Origin: Isochrysis galbana
Lineage: Eukaryota; Haptophyta; Isochrysidales; Isochrysidaceae
Reading direction: 5' to 3'
Assembly (NCBI GenBank): GCA_018136815.1
Contig: CM030931.1
Location: 3,412,873-3,476,872 of the forward strand
DNA length: 64,000 bases
Shown: piece by piece, positions 21,629-33,089 of the stretch
Numbering within the stretch: the stretch's first letter is position 1
How the letters are laid out: every line of letters begins with the position of its first letter
The notes under the pieces: generated by a model
The model's database searches: none
What the model saw: only the letters and a program-made list of their open reading frames with translations
What the model was told of the DNA's origin: nothing
Program-made: the position numbers and the translations under genes

Positions 21629-23422
21629 TCAGACCTGCGTACCGATAACCTCGAATGTCTTTGACAAGGGCAGAAGCTCCGCCGGTACAACATACTGCTC
21701 AAGCACTAGGGAGGTACGGATGGCCCCTCCTTCCGCATCGGAGCCCCCTTTCTGCATACGGCCATCACCTCCACCTGCACTGCGCAAGAAGCAGCGCTCG
21801 ACACCGTGCTTCGCATCCCCACGAAACGAAACCCACGTGTTGGGTGCAGGTGTCACCACTTCCGCCGGTGGCGGGATGTCGGCATTGCGCGCCACTGCGC
21901 CGCTAGTGGCACCGAGGTCGGGAGTCCAGACAAATAGCCGGCCTCCATCCATGCCCGGTGGCACAGCGACATACAGCACGTCAACCTGGTGCGCCAAGTA
22001 AGAGTGGTCGGCCGAGCAGATGGCGCCAGTGATGTCGAGGTGCCGCTTCACAGCCAGATTCTCCTCATCCCACGGCCGCAAAACGCCACCGCCCCATTCG
22101 CTACCTGAGTCTGCGGCCTGTAGTGCTTGCGGCGTCTTGGACCCGGGACGCACGGAGAGCACATTCATCACAAAGACTGTCGCATCTGGCAGCGCCGCGG
22201 CCTCAAAGAAGGGGACCAGACAGCGCAGGTGAGGGTGCTGATGGAAGTGCGAGTCGAAGCCCTCTCGATTGAAGCGCACAACAAACCCATGCGTCCCCGC
22301 AAACGATTCGGAAAGCTGGTTGGGGCCCCTTGCCCACGGGTGGCGTGCGATCTGCTGGGTCAATCGGGAGAAGACGCCGTCGGGTAGCCCATTGAGGCGC
22401 GCGACGACGAGTGGCTGTTCTGCTCTGCAGGTGACTGTGGGTTTCACGCCCGTCAGGCGCCGGAGCTGATAAAAGGCATCGGCTGAGGTGGGCACAAGCT
22501 CTACGGCGCGCCGGAAGCATTCGACAGCATCTGCGACGCGCGAACCGCCCTTGCTGCCGCCCCCACGACTATAGGCTTCCATTCGGCGAAGCATGTTGCC
22601 CAGATTGTACAACGCGCGGTGAGCTTCCTCGTCATTGCGGGCCGTCTCGATCGCGCTCTTGTACCCAGCCTCTGCCTCCGCACCCTCGCCAAGCCTGCTA
22701 AGGCAAGCGGCTGCATTGAAGTACGCCTCAAACCTGAGGTCCGGATCCGACGTCATATTCGCAACGGTAAAATAGTGAGATACCGCCGCGCGGTCGTCGC
22801 CCAGCCGCTCGCGGATCGCGCCAAGATTGAAGCGGGCGACGCGGTCAGTTGGATCGATGGCACAAAGCGCCTCGATGACTGATGCCGCCTCGGTGAGCTC
22901 GCCACGTTGCTGCAAGGCCTCGGCGAGCGCCCGATGCGAGCGGGCATCGGCCACATCGGCTCGGCAGCAGGCGCGCAGCAGGCGCAGTTCTGCCTCGCCC
23001 GCGCTCATCCCCGCCGCAATGCATGCGCGCCGCAGCTCCTCTCGGCACGCAGCTGAGGCCGGCTGGCAAGCAAGCGCCGCCTCGAACCCTTCGACCGCCT
23101 GATCGTGGCTGCCTCGCGAGGCACGGAGCTTGGCGAGAAAGAAGTGCGCGTCGTGGCTTGGCTCGAGCGCGATCGAGCGCTCGTACGACGCCTCCGCCGT
23201 GGCAGCGTCCTTCTGCAGGTGCAGCTGCACGTTGGCCAGCTTGAGCCACGGCAGTCCCCACTGCGGAGAGAGAGAGCTAGCCGTAGAGAGGAGCTCCACC
23301 GCTCGTTGGGCCTCCCCTGCACGAGCCGCCTCAAGCCCCTCACTTAGTCGTTGGCGCGCTGCCTCGCTCACCCTCGAGGCGGCGGCGGAGGCCGCGAGCA
23401 GCGCGAGTGCCCGCATCACCAT
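21629..23422 (-). CDS. secreted TPR protein with C-terminal 2OG-Fe(II) oxygenase-like domain
   Basis: Single exon, 597 residues from ATG at 23422. This Met was chosen because it begins a signal-peptide-like MVMRALALLAASAAASRV; the frame extends 48 codons upstream without such a feature. At least six TPR units follow (for example ASYERSIALEPSHDAHFFLAKL, ALAEALQQRGELTEAASVIEAL, AHRALYNLGNML). The C-terminal 250 residues resemble prolyl-hydroxylase-type dioxygenases: HLD near residue 459 fits the HxD iron ligands, H in DAKHGVERC near 541 the second His, and R in RTSLVLEQY near 569 the 2-oxoglutarate contact. A role in hydroxylating secretory proteins is inference. Confidence 0.75.
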   Translation of the reverse strand: MVMRALALLAASAAASRVSEAARQRLSEGLEAARAGEAQRAVELLSTASSLSPQWGLPWLKLANVQLHLQKDAATAEASYERSIALEPSHDAHFFLAKLRASRGSHDQAVEGFEAALACQPASAACREELRRACIAAGMSAGEAELRLLRACCRADVADARSHRALAEALQQRGELTEAASVIEALCAIDPTDRVARFNLGAIRERLGDDRAAVSHYFTVANMTSDPDLRFEAYFNAAACLSRLGEGAEAEAGYKSAIETARNDEEAHRALYNLGNMLRRMEAYSRGGGSKGGSRVADAVECFRRAVELVPTSADAFYQLRRLTGVKPTVTCRAEQPLVVARLNGLPDGVFSRLTQQIARHPWARGPNQLSESFAGTHGFVVRFNREGFDSHFHQHPHLRCLVPFFEAAALPDATVFVMNVLSVRPGSKTPQALQAADSGSEWGGGVLRPWDEENLAVKRHLDITGAICSADHSYLAHQVDVLYVAVPPGMDGGRLFVWTPDLGATSGAVARNADIPPPAEVVTPAPNTWVSFRGDAKHGVERCFLRSAGGGDGRMQKGGSDAEGGAIRTSLVLEQYVVPAELLPLSKTFEVIGTQV

Positions 23423-24363
23423 CCCCTGCCCCCCTCCCTCCCTCGCTCCCCTGAGAGAGTCCGACCCCACAGAAGGATTAGGATGCAATTTATTGACTTT
23501 TGCTCTCCAGTACACACATATACGACACCTGCGAGACAATCGGGGGGGGGGTTGAGAGTGTTTCACTCGAGTTTCACTCCGAGTTTGACGTCAAACGTGG
23601 AGGTGAAACAGGGGTAAAGGCAGGTTTGTTTGTCTACGCCCACTGGGCTCGTAGGAGAACTCTGTTTTTCTTTCTCCCTCGCGAGCGATGGCGGTGCGCT
23701 TGCGGCCCGTGGGCGCCAAGGGATGCGGGTCAGGCCAAGCACAGGCCGCGGGTGTGCCGCGCGAGTCCGTTGGCCTGCACGTGCACCAACCTGACCCACT
23801 CCATCACTCTCGCCCACACCCCACGAATGCAGGCCGATGCGGACGACGCGAGCAAGAAGTGGCGCCATCGCATTGCGTCTCGGCATACCCCCTGCCATCC
23901 TGCCATCAGCCATGAGCTGGTGGCCCGCGGATCAAGCTTAGGAGGAGATAAACTGAAGAAACTGAGGGGAAGCGCCGATTTCGGCGCTCCGGCAGTAAGG
24001 AGTTCACACCGTTTAATACTATACTGTACTATTTTCACACTCGCCAGTCTTCACCTATCACCTTCGTCTTCGTTTCTCCTTCATCCTCGGCGACTGCCTC
24101 CGTGATACGTGATAAGACGGCCTCCGAAAACCGTTGGGCAGACCACAAAGCGGGCGCCGCGCTCGCAGCAGTGCCGACGGCCCCCGCGACTGGACCATGT
24201 GCGCGCCGCTCTGCGCCGCGGGGCCTGGGGAACGCGCTCAGCGGCGCGTGAGGAGCGAGGATACTTGGGAGAAGGGTCCGCGTGGCGACAGGGCCCACAC
24301 GTGTCCACTGAGGCTGTGCTGCTGCGGGCGGCATGAGCTCTTGCACTCCGGCCGCAAACGTAG
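23423..24363. other. intergenic / 5' region of the Costars gene
   Basis: Directly upstream of the TPR-oxygenase start is a purine-rich run on its coding strand (23424-23460). Elsewhere only short ORFs. An ATG at 23827 (MQADADDASKKW) could be an upstream exon of the Costars gene, unproven. Confidence 0.4.
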
Positions 24364-24717
24364 GTCCAACGAGGCAGCGGAAGGAGTCGAGCATGATATC
24401 AAGCTGCTAGTGGAGGGAATCAAGAGACTGGGCTCCGAGAAGAATGGCGAGATCTCCACCACGTTTGGCGAGATCTTCAAGGATGAAGTGCTGGAGCAGC
24501 AGCTCGAGTCATTGGTGGGCAGTCTGAAGGCTGCCAAGAAGCGAGGCATCCTGACGTTTGAGGGGCAAATGCTGCTTCAAGGCGGTAAGCAGGGCTTCAA
24601 ACAAAGCATCATCATCGCGCCACCCGTTGCTCACTTCTGGCTAAGTCGTTGTTATTTCCTCACCAACCCTTTGCAGCTCACGACCACGTGGTCATCACGC
24701 TGAAGAATGCCAGTTGA
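24364..24717 (+). CDS. Costars family protein (ABRACL-like), 5' exon missing
   Basis: Small actin-dynamics regulator of the Costars/ABRACL family. Exon 24364(?)-24584 joins exon 24677-24717 across a GT-AG intron of 92 bp, phase 1. The product contains HDIKLLVEGIKRLGS, FGEIF-DE, LESLVGSLKAAKKRGILTF and LLQG-AHDHVVITL, covering the whole ~80-residue domain in order. The codons before the domain contain no suitable ATG, so translation must start in an unplaced upstream exon; the 5' limit here is the first plausible AG acceptor. Family assignment is confident. Confidence 0.85.
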
Positions 24718-25288
24718 TCTACGCTAGCAGATGATGCTAGTAGAATGACGGCAACGCCTACACCAAGTGTCTGTTGAACGACGAGATGTTAGGCGGCTCA
24801 TCGTCGCTGCTCGTCCGTCACTATCTTCTCGTCTTCCTCAATGAGTCTATCTATTAGCCTTCCTCAATGAGTAGTGTGGATCTGCTCAACTGTGGCCGTG
24901 GCCGTTCCCTTCACTCCCTTTCTTTGGCCAGGGCCTCCAGCCCCTTTCTCTCTGCAAAATCATGATCCCTAATTCCGGGTGCTTACGTGCAACAATGACA
25001 TGCGGCTGGTCGTGTCATTCGGCCATTGGGTCGGCCAGCAATGTGCAAGGCGGCGCGACTCGTGTGGCTCGTGCAGCTAGCGCTCGCTTAGCATGTTGTG
25101 CTTGTATCTTCATGGCTCACATTTGTGTTGCATGTTCACGACCGGTGACGGTGACTCGAATCCTCCATGTTTGAGTGTTTGACTGCTTGTACGTTGAGCA
25201 GTGTAGTATGCCTTCCTTCCTGGCGGCGTTTTGCGCACGCTTGACCTCACCCGCCGTTGCCGTTGCGAAGATATGTGCATGTGCTCAT
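24718..25288. other. intergenic, no supported gene
   Basis: Moderate-GC sequence. CTATTAGCCTTCCTCAATGAGT is nearly duplicated at 24830-24870. No coding signal. Confidence 0.5.
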
Positions 25289-25303
25289 GTGCCGAAAATG
25301 AGA

Positions 25304-26099
25304 TGTCACCTAGCGTGGTGCCCCGCGACGAGGAAGATCTTCGACACATTAGACGCAATCGCTAACTACACCCCGAAACCAAATAGGCCAAAAAAACAGA
25401 AAACAAAAGACAGACTGTTTGCATACCCGGCAGAAACCACGCCAGATAGCCTAAAAACCCTCTATGTAATAGCATGGCGATACATAATAAGAGACTTCTA
25501 CAGAATAGAGTTTGAATCACACACGTACCACTACATACCGGTCTTGGAATCCACGCTAATAAGGTTCACTACCCTCTGGTGAGGGGCATTGCCCCGCGCC
25601 AAACGGCGATCACCGAATGCGCACTCGTAAGGTGGCCAAGGGGAGAAAACCTAAGCTGAAAAGACCGTTAGAGCTCAGCGCCCCCATTTTTACAGAAAAC
25701 GACAAAGGAAAGCTGATAATGAACGACAACCTCGGCCTCGTAGCAGGGACACTCGGCCTAGCCGAAAAACTCGCCTAAGGCTGAGGCGCACCTCCCTCCT
25801 AGAAAACACCCCAAAAAGGGATGGGCGATGAAAACAAAGGAGACGCAACAACAATCATCCACTCACACAGACGCATGGAGAAACGGGCCACCTAGAGGCA
25901 CAGGAGGAAGGCGAGGACAGACCACTAGGGGCCGGTGCACCCCCGCCCTACCCAACCCCCCCACAACCTGGGCCCCTAAGTAGAGCACGAGGGGAGTTGC
26001 CGCAAGGCGGGAAGTGAGGGAAAGGAAGGGAAACGGGCGTGGCTACGATAGACAGCTACATAGCCGCGCGCGTGGCGAGAATATTAAAAGGTTTTTTTT
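25304..26099 (+). mobile_element. LINE 3' fragment, family 2, with 15-bp TSD
   Basis: Flanked by identical GTGCCGAAAATGAGA at 25289-25303 and 26100-26114. The first ~280 bp encode the end of LINE ORF2: CHLAWCPATRKIF (second half of the zinc knuckle) and VIAWRYIIRDFYRIEF, which aligns with ILAWRYILTDFYNVHY in the LINE at 5537-8557. The 3' UTR contains GGGGCCGGTGCACCCC-type sequence and CACGAGGGGAGTTGCCGC, repeated at 33130-33240, and ends AATATTAAAAGGTTTTTTTT. The same terminus occurs at 60002. Severe 5' truncation is typical of target-primed insertion. Confidence 0.9.
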
Positions 26100-26114
26100 G
26101 TGCCGAAAATGAGA

Positions 26115-26450
26115 ATAGGAATAGGGCGGGCCATATGCGTTTGACCTATGCCTACAACCTTCCGGTTACCTGTGCTACTGTTATCAAATACCTGGTTTTG
26201 GACTGCCTACTACGTTGATAGTTATCTGGATCTAGTATACTACTACTAGTATCTATGTAGTACTATTATGCCTACAGTGCTCTAGTTAGTACGTGTTGTC
26301 GACGTTTGTCAGTGGCCTTTTTACTTTTTACGTCTCACGACACCGCGCGTGACGCGACGTCCCGCGTCTCTCCTGAGTGAGTCGATACCTGGCGACCGAA
26401 AACAAAACTCGTGCCCGCAGCCGCAGGCATCTTCGGCGAGCTTCGACCTC
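26115..26450. other. intergenic, no supported gene
   Basis: Relatively AT-rich stretch with many TACTA-like triplets near 26225-26275; nothing coding seen. Confidence 0.45.
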
Positions 26451-26456
26451 TAGGCT

Positions 26457-26812
<356 letters not shown>

Positions 26813-27350
26813 GTGCTTCCTCTCCTCTCTATCTCTAGCGTGTCTCTCTTTCTACTCTTTCTCCTTTCAGTTAGAGACACGACTCCTCCTGCGCATTCCA
26901 TCGCTCGCTCGTCCTTCCCCCGCTCACCCGCCCTCTTTCCCCCTCGCTCGCGTCTCTTTCCGCTCAGAGACCTGTTTTCTTGACGTTTTCTTACGTTCTT
27001 CTTCCTCACGGAATCACTTGCTTCCTGTGCGCTGCTCCCTCGCCGGGGCTCTCTCTCTTTCGCACACGCACTCTCTCTCCTATTCTCTCCCACTCGTGGT
27101 TTTCTCTGTCCCCGACGTCAATGTATCTCGTGAACCTCATCGCCGCTCTCTCTCTCTTCTGATTCTCTCTCTCTCTCTCACACTCTTTCTATTCTCGCTC
27201 CTCATCTCTCTCTCTCGTCTCCACATCTCCTATCATCCATCCTCCTCTCCCTCCCTCCTCTCCCTCCCCCTCTCTCCCTCCCTCCATATTTCTCTCTCTA
27301 TTCTATCTCCCCCCTCCCTCTCTCTCATTGACTCGCCTCGCCTCACCGCC

Positions 27351-29079
27351 ATGCTCTACACCGCCACCTGCGCTATGCTGCTCGCCGGCTCGTCGGCGCT
27401 CTCTCTGCCTCTCACGCGGCCGGGCGTGGCGACCCGCGTCTCGACCCTCACCATGAGCGACGAGCCCGTCGTCAAGTACGGCGAGAACTCCAACTGGTGT
27501 GCCAGCTGCCCCTCACACCACTCCCACGGCTCTCTCTCCTCTCTCCAGGCCTCCCCCTGCGGGCTGCATAGACGCTAGCGCTGCCCACGAGATGTACAGT
27601 GATCAAATGGACCTACCTTTCTTCCAGGGGGCGGCCCTGGGCCCCACCGACGCTCGCTCTGCGTGCGTGCCCTTGCCCTCGCTTGCAGTCAACTGCGCCT
27701 CCCAACCTTTCCTCCCATGTCTCGTTTGGGTTCGTCCACGGGGTTTCTACTCGGCTTGTCTAGCCAGCTCATTTGGTCTACAGCCTGGTCTTGGCGGCTT
27801 GCGCCAAGAGCGGGGCGGGGGGGGGGAGGACGGAATGTCCCAAATCGCTTGGGGGGGTGTACACAGAGTAGCAGATGCCCATGGCTGAATTTTCTCCAGA
27901 GGCTCTGCACCCTCTAGGGGCTGCACTGTCACCCTACCCCCCGCCCTAAGCGCTCGCCGGCTGATGTTACAGTAGCCTGCCCTGCCCCCTGCCCCTGCCC
28001 CCCCCCCCTCCCTTGAAGCCTTCTCTCATTCAGACATAGCGGATGCTGGGCAGTACTGTGCAGGAAGCCCTCCATAGCCATTGAGCGCGAGTGGGCTGTC
28101 AACGTGAGAGAGATCTCGTCGGTGGCCACGCCTTTTTCCAATTCGCTCATCCTTCCTGTCCCACCATCCTCGATGGTCGCAGGAAACCAACGGATGTGGT
28201 CGGCTCCAAGCACACCATGTCGGGCGGGTTCGAGTCAACTGACACGCCAGATTTCTTCGATGATGACGAATACTCGCGCAAGGCCGCTGAAATCAACTTC
28301 ACCGATGGCATCATGGGCTCACAGGCAGGGGGTCGGAAGCCCAAATCCAACAACCCCGGTGTCGAGGGCGCGCTTGATGTCAACCCCGACATCTACGTGC
28401 CGGAAGCCGAGGCGTCGCGCGCCGGTGAGATGGTCTTCGAGCTGAAGCCATCAGGGCAGATCGATCAGACATTTGAGATCACCTGCGACTCGATCAAGGG
28501 AACTGATCTGGTGCGCTCATCTCTCGTCCGCACGTCGTTGTGCACGGATATGTGGCATGCTGGTGCTCCCTCAGTGTCACATACGAAATTTCCAGCTGAC
28601 CTTTGCTTTCCTTGTGCGAATTGTGAAGCTTCCAGATTCATGACCTTGGCGTGGCCTTCCGCCTGCTGCCTCAGGTGATCTCGGTGCGCCCCGTGTGTAT
28701 GACTTTCGAAGAGTTCTATTGCGGATTCACAGCCGATACGCCTACGTGCTTCTCTTGCAATCCCACTGAGGGCAAGATGGAGAAGCGCAACGGACCGCCG
28801 ACCGATATCAAGGTCACCGTGAAGCCTGCCGGTCGCTCAGGTAAAATGTTGAGCGCTCTGTGTCTCCGGCACCAGTCGTGACTTAGCATCGTTCACTGCG
28901 CCGCACGATGGTGCCCTGCTATCCGATTGTCAAGCGGCCCTCGCACGCGGCGGTAGTACACGTGTGTGACGCCCGTCGAAATGGCACTGATAGGCGAGCT
29001 TATTGGCTACTTGTGCTTCATCTTGCCCGAGGAGAAGGCCTTCTCTACCTACTACAAGATTGTGTGCAATTCGCGTTAG
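27351..29079 (+). CDS. secreted or plastid-targeted protein of unknown function, four exons
   Basis: Exons 27351-27496, 28183-28510, 28636-28840 and 28994-29079 join in frame (765 nt, 254 residues) with GT-AG introns. The N-terminus MLYTATCAMLLAGSSALS is a clear signal peptide. The next ~18 residues (TRPGVATRVSTLTM) are basic and hydroxylated with no acid, like a transit peptide, so a complex plastid destination is plausible. The mature part has WKPTDVVGSKHTMSGGFES, INFTDGIMGSQ, a Cys-containing MTFEEFYCGFTADTPTCFSC and ends YLCFILPEEKAFSTYYKIV. I do not recognise the family. An additional small exon in the first 686-bp intron cannot be excluded. Confidence 0.72.
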
Positions 29080-29945
29080 CTCGCGTAAATCGGCAGCACG
29101 TCACTCGGGGAGGGATCCCGCTCGAGTATCCGTGCAGCTCGCCTGAGCTGATTTCCAACCTATCGGCCATGCATGGCCCCCGCGCCTAGGACGTAAAGTA
29201 GATGCTCTACGTAGCCCCCTCCTTTCAAATCATGCGCGCTCTTCATTGAGGGTGGCAACCGGCTACCTTCGAAGCGTCAGGTCACCAACAATGGTCGCAA
29301 GAAGGCGGCAACGTTGGTCATATCCGAGAGAATCTCGGATGGCAGCCACACCCAATTATCGATGCGTGTGTAGTTCCTAGTTTCATCTATTCGGGGCGCT
29401 ATCCACAGCTTCTCTTGGTTGCGATGATGGGTGCTACACGAAGGTGAAGGGCCATGCCACATGCACAACTGGGCTCGACCTCTATCTTGCATGACTGTTT
29501 GGCCCATGTTTCCCCCGCTCACGCAGTGCGGGTTTGCGTATTGCTATGGGTTGGCACAGCTGCACGTTCGCATTCCACTTGCGCTCAACACGGCTAGGGT
29601 GAAAGTAAAGCTGTGACGGAGGCTCTTTTTGCCATACAAACTAGACGCGAAAGCACGCGAGGACGAGAAAGCACTAGCGCGCGCCATAGTGCGTATGCCA
29701 TATGCATACGCTTCTACAAGTTCAAGTTGTTGTAACCCAACTGCCATTAATGCGTCACAGCATATTTGGGTGTTTGCGCCACGCCCAGCATTGACGCGGC
29801 GATGGCGGGGCACGCCTGCCATAAAACAACTGAGAGCGTTAGTACCACTACTCCCACTAGCCCGGTACTATCACGACATCCCTCAGCGCACTTGCCCGTA
29901 CGCCTTGACGTGTGTTGTCACTAGACACATACGCATATGCATCCC
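29080..29945. other. intergenic; short dispersed repeat near 29835
   Basis: No gene recognised. GTTAGTACCACTACTCCCAC and the following ~20 bp recur with few changes at 45485-45525. Function unknown. Confidence 0.45.
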
Positions 29946-29947
29946 TC

Positions 29948-31473
29948 AACTAACTTTATAGTTAGACGCGATGGAGCGCGCCAGCGAGCCTCTCCTCTCC
30001 TTCGGGCCCCCCGCCGAGGGCGGCCCCCCAGCCCCCATGGACCTGTCGCAGTCGAAGCGGCCGCGTCCGCCGCCAGAGGCCGAGCAGGTGTGTGCGACCC
30101 CGGTCGCACCCCGCGGCCCGTGGCCTCGGCCACACCCAACAAGGCAGCCATGCTGGCCACCCCCATGGGGGCAGGCAGGCTGCAGTCTCCACCACCCAAC
30201 CACCACGATCACACTGCCACATCCTCCATGGGCATGCCTTATGGCAGAGGCCCCTCCCACCCCGGTGACGGTCGCGCTGCCACGGCAGCGCGACTCGAGG
30301 CCGGGTGGCCCCTATGGGCACAACAACATGACAACATCCAATGACAAAACGTACAGCACACCCCCTTGGAGAAGCAGGGAAGACTGGCCAACAGGGAGCC
30401 GAAGGCAAACCCTGACCCCAAAAGCAACACAACACCCTCTCTCCCAACCTCTTGGCCCCGTGACACTCACCATCAACCTGCCCCTTCCTGCACCTCAGGA
30501 GCCAGACTCAGAAGATGAGGACACCAATGTGAACACAGATGCCACGTACGACATGTCGTTCCATCAAGAGGGCGACCTCACCTTACTCGACACGACGGTC
30601 TACGCCGCCATTGTCGAGCTTCTACTCGAACTCGAGGGTGTGGACCCCGAGCCCGACTTCTGGGCCCGATCCTCGAAGGGCCCATGGCACATCGGGGTGA
30701 ACGAAGACTGCATGATGCAATTCCAAACTCGTTACGGCGAGCACACCACGATCAAGGTCCACAACGTCGAAGTCAAGGTGAAAATCAAGTTCGAATCTAT
30801 CGAAAACAAACTCAACACGAAAGGCTCCTCGTCGCGCAAAGCGCTGTATGAGGCACTCCAAGACGTGGCGGCCCACGTCGTGATCGAAGCAGAGGGGCTA
30901 GCACAAGCCTCCGTCATCACGCTGAGCGTAATCGTCAAGGCCATCGAGAAAGAAGGCTTCACCTTCCTTAAGGGGAATCGTGAACGCATGAAGCTCGAAG
31001 GCGAGTCCGGCACCTTCGTTTCCAAGGTAGCTCACTCCACGCGCTGGCACATCTACATTTCAGCGGTCCAAGGTAACTTCCTAGCGGGCAACTTTCCGCG
31101 CAAGCTGATCCTAATCATCGACAACAAAGCGGTGCCGGTCAACTACGCGATCCGCGCGTGCAAACCGTTGCAGATGCCCCAAGCGCTGCAATCGGGCCAC
31201 AAGCTAATGATACACGGCAGCACCAAAGGATGCAAGGGCTGGCGCCCAGAAGTAGCCCATGGCTTAACCCCCATGCACCGCCTCTGCGGATGCGATGCAG
31301 AGGCGGCAAAACGCAAAGAGCGCAGGGAGGGCTGGAAGACCACCCCCCGCCCCAAGTCGGCTCGCGAGGCACTGGGCAAAGACCCACGTCGCATCGTCGC
31401 TCTCTTGTCGGCTTTCTCTTCCTTGTTTCCTTCCTTCTGTGTCTTCCCCGCCCAAGTGGATACGTTAGTGTAG
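29948..31473 (+). mobile_element. LINE family 2: 5' end and ORF1 (truncated downstream)
   Basis: The element begins near CAACTAACTTTATAGTTAG, a hairpin leader directly before ATG at 29971. ORF1 (up to 500 codons) has a Pro-rich N-terminus MERASEPLL shared with 46132-46318, an acidic linker (SEDEDTNVNTDA) and a folded region of about 250 residues (WHIGVNEDCMMQF, KVKIKFESIENKL, RKLILIIDNKAVPVNYAIR) that may be an RNA-binding ORF1p core. The last ~30 codons look unrelated and run into an LTR-like sequence at 31479. No endonuclease or RT follows. Confidence 0.75.
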
Positions 31474-31478
31474 GGGGA

Positions 31479-32428
31479 TGTTGGGTGAAAGTCGAGTGTG
31501 CGTGTCTCGGATTGTTGTCGGACTAGTCGGATTGGTATCCTATCGGCCTCTGTCGCCCTCGTTCGTCGCCCCAGTCGCTCCTCGCTCCCTCGTTCTCGCT
31601 CTCGCTTCTCGCTCCCGTCGTAACAAGCAATCTTACAACACCACTCCAACCAACCCACTCGCCCACTCGCACTCGATACCGCTATGTCCGCTCCGTCGTC
31701 CCGCTCGCCCTCGCCACTGCCCGCCATCCATCCTCCCGCCATTGAGGTGGATCAGCCCGTTCAACCCGCCCAGTTCCAAAATACCGTGCCTCCCGCCGCC
31801 TACCTTCCGTACCTTCCGGTTCCCTCCGTCCCATCCGTAACCTCCAATCCGTCAGCGTTGGGTTCTCCGTCTTGTTTGTAAGGCGTTACTCCGAGGAGCG
31901 AGGAGCGCGAGCTCGTCTAGCGCTTTCGCTTTCTCTTGGTGGTCCTCTTGTTGTTTCGTCGCCCACAGCAGGTAAAAGGTATGTGCATGTGTGGAGTCAT
32001 TACGCCATCATCATCGGTCATCGGCACATAATGAGAATCCTTCGTCCTTCGTCGGCCTATGCGCCATCTCGCATCTCGCTTGAGCTCGATTCAGCCTTGG
32101 CGTATGCTTGAATCTTTCATTGGGAATGACGTAGGATGGGAGAGAGAGATTCGCGATTCGCCTTCGACTTCGGCAATGGGGGGAGTGTCAGAGTTTTCTT
32201 GTTGTCCTCGTCGTCGCCGTTTAATCCTTAATCCTAGTGCTGAGGCTCGCTGACAGCTCGCTGAGGGACCGTGCCTCATCGGCAACGGAGCCCCTCCCCC
32301 GCGCTGGGGGTGGATCCATGGCTCGTCCGGTGTATGTGGCTAGGAATGCTAGCTAACAAGACCTCTTACAAGACTTCAAATTCCAACGACAGTAGCCCGC
32401 AGCCCCCCAGCGTACCCAGCATCCAACA
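31479..32428 (+). repeat. candidate LTR (TGTTGGGTG...CATCCAACA)
   Basis: A purine run (TAGGGGGA) is followed by TGTTGGGTG; 950 bp later CATCCAACA gives near-perfect inverted TG...CA termini. Inside, a short ORF at 31684 (MSAPSSRSPSPLP) resembles a copia gag start. No 5-bp target duplication (GGGGA versus TCAAT), so it is not a clean solo LTR; more likely one end of a truncated element. Confidence 0.4.
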
Positions 32429-32429
32429 T

Positions 32430-33060
32430 CAATAACTAAGTTTATACTTCAACAACAAGAAAAACTCTGACGGGGAGCAAGCCGAAGGAACGAACGGCGA
32501 ACGACGGCGTCTCTTCTCTCGTGATGAGTGGCTGGTGAAGGGAGAGAGAAGTGAGAATGAGCTCATTCATCTTATATGTATTTGCGTGTGTATGTTGAAT
32601 GTCATGCTGTGTGTGGTGTTGGGTGGGTGGTGTGTGCGGGTATGGGTGTTTGGGGGGGGCGGCCAGGAGAGGTGAAAGCTGAGACAAAAGAGAGAGATGA
32701 AGATGCCCCAGCGCCTTTTCGGAGGCGATAATTCCTTCCACCTCAAGCCGCGGCCGCTACAAGGCGACAAGTGGCGGGGGCAAGCTCCTCGCGCCCCCTC
32801 CCCCCTCCCCGCCCCACACGCCCCACACGCAGACTGGAACGTGCGGTCCCACCGCTCGCTGCCGCTGTCGCTCCAACTCATACCGGCTGGCTGGGCTCCC
32901 ATCGGCCTGCTTCTCTCTTCCTCCCTCCCTCCCTCCCTCCCTCCCTCCGCTGAGGCGGTTCGCTTTCCTATGGGCGTGAGGGCTGCTTTGTTCAGTCTTC
33001 AAGCGGCCTGGTACGCTTTTGCAAGAGGATGCCCGGGACGTATTTTGATTTTTGAAACAC
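32430..33060. other. intergenic, no supported gene
   Basis: Contains a CCCT microsatellite (32920-32948) and GT-rich sequence near 32580-32650. No coding signal. Confidence 0.45.
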
Positions 33061-33089
33061 ATTGTTCATTGTTCATGAGAAGTAAGCCT

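Noticed and set aside
23423..23566. N-terminal 48-residue extension of the TPR-oxygenase protein
   Set aside because: It precedes a clear signal peptide and has no features; the internal Met at 23422 is a better start.
31479..32428. Clean solo LTR
   Set aside because: The 5-bp flanks differ (GGGGA versus TCAAT), so only a candidate LTR is reported.
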